Shown here: positions 34,837 through 41,787 of the stretch, piece by piece
How positions within the stretch are numbered: position 1 is the stretch's first letter
How the letters are laid out: each line of letters opens with the position of its first letter
Program-made: the position numbers and the translations under genes
The notes under the pieces: generated by a model
The model's input: the letters and a program-made list of their open reading frames with translations, nothing else
Told to the model about the DNA's origin: nothing
Databases searched by the model: none
Assembly: GCA_948543815.1 (NCBI GenBank)
Contig: CAOVHW010000002.1
Location: 1 to 64,000, forward strand
DNA: 64,000 nucleotides
DNA from: an uncultured Eubacteriales bacterium
GTDB taxonomy: Bacteria; Bacillota; Clostridia; Lachnospirales; CAMVHY01
Direction: 5' to 3'

Positions 34837-35904
34837 ACTTTTAAAAAATTTAATCGTAATCGTATATAAAATATTATAATAAAAATTGAAACAAAATTCA
34901 AAAATTGAGTAAAAAAAACAGACAAAATAATTTGTCTGCTTTTTGTGTAAAAATTTTTTAAAAAAAAAGGCGGTAAAAAAATTTCAACTGCCTTATATAT
35001 TTCATGAAAAATCAAATTTACTAAAAAATAAAATTTAAAATCTGAAGATATATTTAGGATAAATATATGTTAAATGAAAAAATAAAAATTAAGAAAGAAA
35101 CTATATTAGAAGCGTCCAAGTTTTTGCGATAAATATTTATTTTTAATAGAATAAAATCATCATAATAAATATAATAATTCAAATTAATACCATAAAGTAT
35201 GAACGAAAACATTGGTTATTAAATAATAAAAATGTAAATATATTTCATATATGATTAACTTTAAATTGCGCACAAAAATAATTCGAGCATTATGTATTAT
35301 TAAACGCATTAATAATTTGTAATTTTTATTATAAATTTTTTTGCTATCTTAAAATAAAATAATTTGATAAAGAACCACCATTTTTTTAGTTCTCATAGTA
35401 AAATTTATATATGCAATAAATTTGAACAGCTCGCAATTTATTAATAAGTTTTTGTCTAATATTATAGGATAATTGTTTACTCTTAAAAATTTTGATAGCT
35501 ATTGTAAAATAAGTTTTTCGTTTTTGCGAACAAACTATTTACTTGCAACTTCCAATTTACACTTATATAATAACATAGACAAATTTATATATTAATATAT
35601 TTTTTAAATAATTAATATAATAAAATGGAGAAATGCTTTTGCCAATAATGTCTTTATATAATCTTCTTGACTTAATAATTAAATTCATAAATTTAATTAT
35701 TAAATTTTACAAAAGTACAAAAAAATTACTGCGCCACATGCAAAGGCAAACATTAATTACAATTAATATAAATAGAATTTTATAATTACTACAAGACACT
35801 CTCTAAAATATGGAATCTAAATAGAAAGCTAAAAATTCCTTTTCCAATTATTATATAACTAATTAAACATTATATGCAAGAAATTTTTTTAAGGAACAAA
35901 AATA
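34837..35904. other. Gene-poor AT-rich stretch
   Basis: No supported gene is seen. A CAGACAAA/TTTGTCTG hairpin at 34919-34938 with a T-run looks like an orphan terminator, and a weak GGC..GCC dyad follows near 34966. A 21-codon ORF at 35067-35132 (MLNEKIKIKKETILEASKFLR) has an AGGA site and may be a fragment of a lost gene. The rest shows stops in all frames. Confidence 0.5.
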
Positions 35905-36242
35905 ATGATAAAAATATTTATAAATGCATGGCATGATGAAAAAATCTCGATGCTGTAATTGGAAATATTCACGAAAAAGATATTGTATTAAATATTGAAT
36001 TAAAGTTTGAAAAAGTTTTAAAAGCCTGCAAAATCGAAACATTTGTATATAATTATCGAGATTCAAAATAGCTTAATTGAAACAACAGTGCACTTGAAAG
36101 AGGAAAAATTGAAAACGTTGATCAAACTTTGATGATTTTAGTTAATCCAAAAATTATAAACTCACCAAATTATTGGCTAAAAGCTTGCGATATTGTTGAA
36201 TATTTGCCGGATTTATTAATTAATTTCGCTAATAAAATTTAA
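35905..36242 (+). pseudogene. Decayed gene of unknown family (about 112 codons)
   Basis: ATG at 35905 follows AAGGA. The frame reads MIKIFINAWHDEK, needs a one-base shift, and continues NLDAVIGNIHEKDIVLN then KVLKACKIETFVYNYRDSK. It hits TAG and TGA, then continues in the same frame as ALERGKIENVDQTLMILVNP and NSPNYWLKACDIVEYLPDL to a TAA at 36240. One frameshift and two nonsense codons in an otherwise protein-like reading show recent decay. The family is not recognised. Confidence 0.6.
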
Positions 36243-36257
36243 TAAAAAATATGATCA

Positions 36258-36359
36258 AAAAAATCTTTGTGCGTTTGCACAAAGATTTTTTATAAAGTTT
36301 TTTCATGAAGCAGCTTTGAAAAAGCTGCTTAGGATTCTTTTTTTTACAAAAAAAAGAAT
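36258..36359. repeat. Palindromic intergenic element, copy 3
   Basis: The core AAAAAATCTTTGTGC/GCACAAAGATTTTTT (36258-36291, four-base loop) is followed by a copy-specific dyad AAGCAGCTTT/AAAGCTGCTT (36308-36330) and ATTCTTTT/AAAAGAAT with long T and A runs (36334-36359). It lies between the pseudogene and the tRNA cluster, where it may end transcription from both sides. Confidence 0.85.
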
Positions 36360-36383
36360 GGTTTTAGCTATATAAAAAAAGTA

Positions 36384-36455
<72 letters not shown>

Positions 36456-36463
36456 AATTTAGA

Positions 36464-36535
36464 TGACTCGTAGGGGATTTGAACCCCTGTTACAGCCGTG
36501 AAAGGGCCGTGTCTTAACCACTTGACCAACGAGCC
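36464..36535 (-). tRNA. tRNA-Glu (TTC)
   Basis: Acceptor GGCTCGT pairs with ACGAGTC with one G-T pair. The anticodon loop CTTTCAC gives TTC, and the T arm is AGGGGTTCAAATCCCCT. It lies 8 bases from the Cys tRNA and 10 from the Asn tRNA. Confidence 0.95.
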
Positions 36536-36545
36536 ATAAAAAAAA

Positions 36546-36617
36546 CTCCCCGAGCAGGATTCGAACCAGCGACCCTTCGGTTAACAGCCGAATGCTCTAC
36601 CGCTGAGCTATCGAGGA
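36546..36617 (-). tRNA. tRNA-Asn (GTT)
   Basis: Acceptor TCCTCGA pairs with TCGGGGA. The anticodon arm TTCGG-CTGTTAA-CCGAA gives GTT, and the T arm is CTGGTTCGAATCCTG. It is the first gene of the three-tRNA transcript. Confidence 0.95.
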
Positions 36618-36629
36618 TTAACATAAAAT

Positions 36630-36658
36630 ATAATAACATAAAAAAAGTTACATGTCAA
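36630..36658 (-). promoter_or_regulatory. Promoter of the Asn-Glu-Cys tRNA operon
   Basis: On the minus strand TTGACA (36658-36653) and TATTAT (36635-36630) are 17 bases apart, with the tRNA-Asn 5' end 13 bases downstream. Confidence 0.75.
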
Positions 36659-36692
36659 GAGTAAATTTAAAAATATTTTTTCTATGAAAGAA

Positions 36693-36721
36693 TTGCCTAA
36701 AAATTTTTTTTGATGTATAAT
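36693..36721 (+). promoter_or_regulatory. Promoter of tRNA-Arg and possibly carD
   Basis: TTGCCT (36693-36698) and a perfect TATAAT (36716-36721) are separated by 17 bases, 12 bases before the tRNA. Confidence 0.7.
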
Positions 36722-36733
36722 AACTAAGGGTTA

Positions 36734-36805
36734 GTGCTCATAGCGAAACGGATATCGCGCACCCCTCCTAAGGGTGAATTATGGGTTCGATTCCCATTGG
36801 GCACA
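36734..36805 (+). tRNA. tRNA-Arg (CCT)
   Basis: Acceptor GTGCTCA pairs with TGGGCAC. The D arm is GCGA..TCGC, the anticodon arm CACCC-CTCCTAA-GGGTG gives CCT (reads AGG), and the T arm is ATGGGTTCGATTCCCAT. carD starts 33 bases after it with no terminator between. Confidence 0.95.
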
Positions 36806-36837
36806 TTTATTTTTATTACATAAAGGAGTGAGTAAGG

Positions 36838-37317
36838 ATGTTGGCATTTGCCAAGGGAGATAAAATTGTTCATCCAATGTATGGCGCTGGCGTTATTGAT
36901 AATATTGAGGAGAAATCAGTAGATGGGCAAACGAAACCTTACTACATAATAAAAATTCCGATTAATGACTTACAAGTAAGTGTTTCAGTAAATAAGGCAA
37001 ATTCATTGCATATGCGTCAAGTTTTAGAGAAAACAAAATTGATGGACATAATCGCTAAAGCTGAATTCAAACCTAATGCTTCTAAGAATTGGACCACTAC
37101 TTATAATGAAAATTTACTAAACGTTAAATCAGGTGATATCGAAAAAGTTGCGGGCGTTTTAAAATATCTCTCACATAAAGAACGTGGAAAAACTTTATCA
37201 ACTGCCGAGAAAAAATTAATGAACTCGGCAAAACAAATTGTTTTAAGTGAAATAATTTTATCGTGCGGAATAAAAAGAAGTGATGCCGAATTAATGCTTA
37301 AAAAATCAATGGATTAA
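36838..37317 (+). CDS. CarD family transcriptional regulator
   Basis: CarD/CdnL proteins bind the RNA polymerase beta subunit and stabilise open promoters, especially at stable-RNA genes. At 159 residues this is the usual length. An N-terminal Tudor-like RNA-polymerase-interacting domain holds FAKGDKIVHPMYGAGVI and YYIIKIPINDLQVSVSV. The C-terminal helical DNA-binding domain holds NWTTTYNENLLNVKSGDIEK, VLKYLSHKERGKTLSTAEKKLM and LSEIILSCGI. ATG follows AAAGGAG by 9 bases. It lies just behind tRNA-Arg, probably on the same transcript, fitting a role in translation-machinery genes. Its 3' end overlaps rsmA, on the opposite strand, by 12 bases. Confidence 0.93.
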   Translation: MLAFAKGDKIVHPMYGAGVIDNIEEKSVDGQTKPYYIIKIPINDLQVSVSVNKANSLHMRQVLEKTKLMDIIAKAEFKPNASKNWTTTYNENLLNVKSGDIEKVAGVLKYLSHKERGKTLSTAEKKLMNSAKQIVLSEIILSCGIKRSDAELMLKKSMD

Positions 37318-38118
37318 TTTTTCAATTTGTTTCGCAAGTTTTATAAAATTTTCAATGGTTAATGCTTCACCACGGATATTTTTGTCCAAATTATTTTGGA
37401 TTAAAATATTCGTTATTTTTTGCTTTGATAATCCGTAAAAATTATCAAGACAATTTATCAAAGTTTTACGACGTTTTGAAAACGCACGCTGTACGAGCTC
37501 AAACAAAAATTTTTCTTCATGTAAACCTTTCATTGTAAATTTAATTACCATTGATTCAACTTTTGGACGCGGTAAGAATGAATTACTTGAAACTTTTGTG
37601 ATTTCTGATATGTCAGCATAAAATTGTGAGAAAATTGATAATGAACCGTAAGATTTTGTTGACGGACGCGCAAAAATTCTTTCACCAACTTCTTTTTGTA
37701 CCATCACAATCATCGATTGAATTTGTAATGTCAAACATTTTGTAATTACGGCTGTAGAGATGTAGTAGGGGAGATTTGAAATGATTTTTACATTTTTACT
37801 GTCAATTAATTTTTGCAAATCAAATTTCAAAATATCAGCATTTATGATTTGCAAATTTTTTTGTGCCACAAATTTTTCTTGCAAAACTTTTACTAAATCT
37901 TTATCAAGTTCTATCGCAAATATTTTATTCGCATTAAGTAAAAATTGTGTCAAAGTTCCGATGCCCGGCCCAATTTCAATTATCGTATCATTTTCAGTTA
38001 TATCAACTGCATCAATAATTTTCTTGATAATATTTTGGTCAATAAGAAAATTTTGCCCAAATTTCTTTTTTATATTCAAATTATAATATTTCACAGTTTG
38101 TAGCGTATTACTTAACAT
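37306..38118 (-). CDS. rsmA: 16S rRNA (adenine(1518)-N(6)/adenine(1519)-N(6))-dimethyltransferase
   Basis: KsgA/RsmA dimethylates two adenines in helix 45 of 16S rRNA, a late ribosome assembly step. The 270-residue protein has LNIKKKFGQNFLIDQNIIKKI, the SAM motif IIEIGPGIGTLTQFLL, the FAIELDKDL acidic loop, the catalytic ISNLPYYIST, and the C-terminal SFLPRPKVESMVIKF and LVQRAFSKRRKTLINCL. These identify RsmA rather than an Erm enzyme. ATG has a GGAG site. The usual neighbours ksgA-yabG/veg are absent, and it is convergent with carD. Confidence 0.97.
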   Translation of the reverse strand: MLSNTLQTVKYYNLNIKKKFGQNFLIDQNIIKKIIDAVDITENDTIIEIGPGIGTLTQFLLNANKIFAIELDKDLVKVLQEKFVAQKNLQIINADILKFDLQKLIDSKNVKIISNLPYYISTAVITKCLTLQIQSMIVMVQKEVGERIFARPSTKSYGSLSIFSQFYADISEITKVSSNSFLPRPKVESMVIKFTMKGLHEEKFLFELVQRAFSKRRKTLINCLDNFYGLSKQKITNILIQNNLDKNIRGEALTIENFIKLAKQIEKLIH

Positions 38119-38193
38119 TTAAATATTCTCCGTTTTTATAATTTTGTCCGTCGATTGTTAATTTAATTTTATTTGCAAAGTAAATTTTATGCC

Positions 38194-38217
38194 ATTATAT
38201 CATAGTAGTGATATAAT
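38194..38217. promoter_or_regulatory. Inverted repeat over the -10 of the alpha/beta hydrolase gene
   Basis: ATTATATCA (38194-38202) and TGATATAAT (38209-38217) form a perfect 9-base dyad separated by 6 bases. The right arm contains TATAAT 17 bases before the ATG. It is placed as an operator or, if transcribed, a leader hairpin. The AT-rich arms lower its weight. Confidence 0.4.
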
Positions 38218-38233
38218 TTTTGTGGGTGATAAA

Positions 38234-39205
38234 ATGTACGATAAAAATGTTTCTGAATTTGCTAATAATTTTTGTATTGATGAAAATAATTATGTGATAC
38301 AAATGGATGAAGAAGTTTTACCATTTATATCGCAATATGAAAAAAGTGGATATTTTACTGGCGTTGATAATACAAATTTATTTTACAGAAAATTTGAATT
38401 GGAAAATTCAAAAGCTACAGTTGTAATTGTTCACGGTTTTACGGAAAATTCTCAGCGTTATGATGAATTGATTTACTATTTTTTGAAGCAAAATTATTCG
38501 GTTTATATTTATGACCAAAGATGTCATGGTTTATCAGACAGATTGTCGGAAACTTATAACATGGTTTATATAAAAAAATTTGACGATTACGTTGAAGATT
38601 TAAATAAATTTTTAAATGAGCATGTAAAATCTTCACGAATAATTTTGTACGGACATTCAATGGGTTCAACGGTAATAATAAGATTTTTGCAGACACAAAA
38701 TTTTAATGTAGACTTTTGTATATTATCGGCGCCAATGCTTGAAATTTCAACAAAACCTTACCCGCCTAAAGTTGCAAATTTATATTCTGATGCTGAAGCC
38801 GAAAAAAAATATTGTCCCGGACATAATGATTTTGATTTAGAAAATAGACTTAACAATTCCGATTATAAAAATTTTCCTCGATATATTTATAGTGTCAAAA
38901 AAGAATCCGCAAATCCAAAATTAATTACGAGTGGCGCAAGTTTCGGTTGGTTTAAAGAATCAGTAAGAGCAATAAAAAATATATTTATGCTAGAAAATCT
39001 TGCAAAAATTAAAACGCCGATTGCATTATTTCAATATGAAAATGACAAAACTGTTTTGCCAAATAATCAAAATAAATTTGCAAGTTTAGTTACAAGCTGC
39101 GAAATTTACCGAATAAATGAATCTTTGCATAATATTTATTACATGAATAACAAAATTTTAGGAACATATTTGCAAAAAGTTTTTGAACTTCTTGAACAAA
39201 AATAA
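38234..39205 (+). CDS. Alpha/beta hydrolase, monoacylglycerol lipase-like
   Basis: This is a serine esterase or lysophospholipase of the Hydrolase_4 type. ATG at 38234 is chosen for GGGTGA 5 bases upstream. The 323-residue protein has VVIVHGFTENSQRYDEL (oxyanion HG), the YDQRCHGLSDR loop after strand 4 as in monoglyceride lipases, and the nucleophile elbow ILYGHSMGSTVI. The acid is likely in ALFQYENDKTV and the His in NESLHNIYYM. A cap segment of about 90 residues follows the nucleophile. There is no signal peptide, so it is cytosolic or membrane-associated. Its promoter carries an inverted repeat. It ends at a bidirectional terminator shared with glyS. Confidence 0.9.
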   Translation: MYDKNVSEFANNFCIDENNYVIQMDEEVLPFISQYEKSGYFTGVDNTNLFYRKFELENSKATVVIVHGFTENSQRYDELIYYFLKQNYSVYIYDQRCHGLSDRLSETYNMVYIKKFDDYVEDLNKFLNEHVKSSRIILYGHSMGSTVIIRFLQTQNFNVDFCILSAPMLEISTKPYPPKVANLYSDAEAEKKYCPGHNDFDLENRLNNSDYKNFPRYIYSVKKESANPKLITSGASFGWFKESVRAIKNIFMLENLAKIKTPIALFQYENDKTVLPNNQNKFASLVTSCEIYRINESLHNIYYMNNKILGTYLQKVFELLEQK

Positions 39206-39230
39206 AACGAACCAAAACGGTTCGTTTTTT
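39204..39230. terminator. Bidirectional terminator between the hydrolase gene and glyS
   Basis: AAAACGAACC (39204-39213) pairs with GGTTCGTTTT (39219-39228) around AAAAC, with a T-run on the plus strand. It overlaps the stop codons of both convergent genes. Confidence 0.85.
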
Positions 39231-40605
39231 AATAAGCAATTTTATTTTTTATTTCATCAATTAAATTTTCTATTTTAATTCTGTGTTGCTGCATAGTATC
39301 GCGTTCTCGCAATGTTACGCAATTATCATTTGGTGAATCAAAATCGTATGTGATACAAAATGGCGTACCGATTTCATCTTGACGACGATATCGTTTACCA
39401 ATTGATCCAACTTCGTCAAAATCACACATAAAATGTTTGCTGAGCATTTCGTAAATTTTCATTGATGGTTCAGATAATTTTTTTGATAATGGCAAAATAG
39501 CAGCTTTAATCGGAGCCAATGCAGGATGTAATTTTAAAACATTTCGTGTTTCATCATTTAATTTTTCTTCACAATATGCATCGCACAAAAATGCTAACAT
39601 AACTCTATCGACGCCAACAGATGGTTCAATACAATTAGGTGTAAATTTTTCATTTGTTTGGCTATCAAAATATTTTATATCTTGTCGTGAGTATTTTTCA
39701 TGCTGCTGTAAATCAAAATTGCCACGGTCGGCAATTCCCCAAAGTTCTCCCCAACCAAATGGAAATAAATATTCAATATCGCTTGTAGCATTACTGTAGT
39801 GAGACAATTCTTCTTTTTCGTGGTCACGCACTCTGAGATTTTTTTCAGTTAAATTTAAATCTAAAAGCCATTTATAGCAAAAATCACGCCAATATGAAAA
39901 CCATTTTTGACTTTCTTGTGGCGTACAAAAAAATTCAAGTTCCATTTGTTCAAATTCACGTGTTCGAAAAGTGAAATTTCCCGGTGTAATTTCATTGCGA
40001 AAAGATTTACCGATTTGGCCGATTCCAAACGGTAATTTTTTTCGTGACGTACGTAAAACATTATTGAAGTTGACAAAAATCCCTTGAGCAGTTTCCGGTC
40101 GTAAATATGCGACATTTTTATTTTCTTCAGTAACACCGATAAATGTTTTGAACATCAAATTAAATTGACGTATTTCTGTAAAATTATTTGCACCACACTC
40201 GCCGCATTTAATATTATTTTCGCGGATAAAGTTCATCATTTTTTGATTTGACCACGCTGAAATATTTTCGTTTAAATTATTATCGCGCATAAAATTTTCA
40301 ATTAAATGGTCAGCACGAAATCGATTATGACAATTTTTACAATCAATAAGTGGATCAGAAAAGCCACTTAAATGTCCTGATGCTTGCCAAATTTCTGGAT
40401 TCATTAATATTGAACTGTCCAAACCAACGTTAAATGATTGTTCTTGAATAAATTTTTTCCACCAAGCTTTTTTGATATTATTTTTCAATTCGACACCGAG
40501 CGGTCCATAGTCCCAAGTGTTTGCGAGTCCGCCGTAAATTTCGGAACCAGGATAGATAAATCCGCGACCTTTACACAAAGCAATAATTTTTTCCAAATCA
40601 GCCAT
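39229..40605 (-). CDS. glyS: Glycine--tRNA ligase, alpha2 (single-chain) type
   Basis: Charges tRNA-Gly with glycine using ATP. The 458-residue protein is the class II homodimeric form, not the GlyQ/GlyS heterotetramer. It shows CKGRGFIYPGSEIYGGLANTWDYGPLG, ILMNPEIWQASGHLSGF, motif 2 FRNEITPGNFTFRTREFEQME, LRPETAQGIFVNF, and motif 3 EPSVGVDRVMLAF, with the C-terminal anticodon-binding domain from about 340. ATG at 40605 is chosen for GGGAG 9-10 bases upstream. A CxxC...CxxC zinc-like insertion (CKNCHNRF, CGECGANNF) is present. No T-box leader is seen upstream. Confidence 0.96.
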   Translation of the reverse strand: MADLEKIIALCKGRGFIYPGSEIYGGLANTWDYGPLGVELKNNIKKAWWKKFIQEQSFNVGLDSSILMNPEIWQASGHLSGFSDPLIDCKNCHNRFRADHLIENFMRDNNLNENISAWSNQKMMNFIRENNIKCGECGANNFTEIRQFNLMFKTFIGVTEENKNVAYLRPETAQGIFVNFNNVLRTSRKKLPFGIGQIGKSFRNEITPGNFTFRTREFEQMELEFFCTPQESQKWFSYWRDFCYKWLLDLNLTEKNLRVRDHEKEELSHYSNATSDIEYLFPFGWGELWGIADRGNFDLQQHEKYSRQDIKYFDSQTNEKFTPNCIEPSVGVDRVMLAFLCDAYCEEKLNDETRNVLKLHPALAPIKAAILPLSKKLSEPSMKIYEMLSKHFMCDFDEVGSIGKRYRRQDEIGTPFCITYDFDSPNDNCVTLRERDTMQQHRIKIENLIDEIKNKIAY

Positions 40606-40649
40606 TATAATCAACTCCCGCAACAATTATATTTCATTGCGAGGTAAAT

Positions 40650-41537
40650 TTAAAGAAATTTGCGCGCAGTTAAAAAATGTTTAACATTGTCATAAAAAAT
40701 TTTGTCAGTGATTTGTTTGCCATAAAATTTTTTAAACAAATTGTAAACATTTTTCATGTCCGCAACATTTTTTATTGAACTTGGATATTTGTCGGCGCCG
40801 TCAAAATCACAGCCCAAACAAATATTTTCTTCACCAATTAAATTTAGCAAATGGTCCGTGTGTTTTGCGATATCATTTAAATTTGCAATGCCATCCGAAA
40901 TAAAATCTGAATATAAATTCAAACCGATTAATCCATTTTTTTCTTTGATAGCTAAAATTTGATCGTCGTCTAAATTTCTAGCGTTATCACAAATTTTTCG
41001 GCAATTTGAATGACTAGCGACGATAGAATTTTTTGAGAGTTTATATACGTCCCAAAAAGTTTTTACAGAGGCATGTGAGACATCGATTATCATATTTAAT
41101 TCATCCATTAATTCTACAACTTCGCCGCCAAATTTTTTCAGCCCGCATTGAGATTTTACGCCGCCGGCCAAATCATTTTCATAATTCCAAGTGAGTGTGA
41201 GTAAAATTACGCCCATATCGTGAAATTTTTTTAGATTATTCAAATTGTTTTCGAGCGCTTCGCCACCTTCTATTGCCAAAAAAAATTTCATGTTCGTAAA
41301 ATATGTTTTATATTTCTCAATTTGTTTTGTGTAATATTTTATAAATTCGACAGTATTATCAAATGGTTTTGCTAAATATTTTTTATCGAGCCATATCGCA
41401 AAAAATTGAATAACTGAATCGAATGTTGATAACTTTTTAATATCAACTTGGCAAAAATTTTGATAAATATCGGCGTCGTGCTCAAACATTTTCGTAATTG
41501 TATCGCAATGTAAGTCTGCAAAATTTATAGTAACCAC
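40650..41537 (-). CDS. Membrane dipeptidase-like peptidase M19
   Basis: Family M19 zinc dipeptidases cleave dipeptides, including D-amino-acid ones. The 295-residue protein begins with FADLHCDTITKMFE (metal HxD) and keeps FLAIEGGEALE (bridging Glu), LTLTWNYENDLAGG, MIIDVSHASVKTF, IVASHSNCRKIC (two His ligands) and LGCDFDGADKYPSS. Despite the family name it has no signal peptide or anchor and is probably cytosolic. The start is uncertain: GTG at 41537 is only 2-3 bases from AAGGA, and the next canonical start would cut the metal motif. It lies 7 bases after the small protein behind spoIIE. Confidence 0.92.
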   Translation of the reverse strand: MVTINFADLHCDTITKMFEHDADIYQNFCQVDIKKLSTFDSVIQFFAIWLDKKYLAKPFDNTVEFIKYYTKQIEKYKTYFTNMKFFLAIEGGEALENNLNNLKKFHDMGVILLTLTWNYENDLAGGVKSQCGLKKFGGEVVELMDELNMIIDVSHASVKTFWDVYKLSKNSIVASHSNCRKICDNARNLDDDQILAIKEKNGLIGLNLYSDFISDGIANLNDIAKHTDHLLNLIGEENICLGCDFDGADKYPSSIKNVADMKNVYNLFKKFYGKQITDKIFYDNVKHFLTARKFL

Positions 41538-41544
41538 TTCCTTT

Positions 41545-41787
41545 TTAAATTATTGATAAAATTTTAATGCTGATAAGCAAAATTAAAATAAGTAGGACAA
41601 AATAAAAAATGCATTCCAAAATCATTTTTACTTTTATTATATTTTCACCTTTAATTTTATTGATAATTTTATCGGCTAAAATTAAATCAGGTGGAGTTTC
41701 TTTCATAACAAATATAACTTCGTCGTAAAATTTTGACTCGTCACCTTTAATTATTATAGTTTTTTGTGGCGCTAAATTTTTTCCCAT
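41545..41787 (-). CDS. Small tail-anchored protein overlapping spoIIE (80 aa)
   Basis: The family is not recognised. The ATG at 41787 lies inside the spoIIE coding end (16-base overlap), so it is translationally coupled. The first 50 residues are soluble and mixed (IIIKGDESKFYDEVIFVMKE). The last 25 are a single hydrophobic helix (ECIFYFVLLILILLISIKIL), giving a tail anchor with the N-terminus in the cytosol. Position and topology suggest a membrane partner of SpoIIE at the division septum or a product used at the same stage. That is context inference. The downstream dipeptidase follows after 7 bases. Confidence 0.7.
   Translation of the reverse strand: MGKNLAPQKTIIIKGDESKFYDEVIFVMKETPPDLILADKIINKIKGENIIKVKMILECIFYFVLLILILLISIKILSII

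Noticed and set aside
34966..34995. Second terminator hairpin in the empty stretch
   Set aside because: The GGCGGT/ACTGCC pairing is weak with a large loop, so it is only mentioned within the intergenic entry.
39229..40700. T-box riboswitch before glyS
   Set aside because: No AGGGTGG-type T-box sequence or specifier stem is visible between glyS and the upstream dipeptidase gene.
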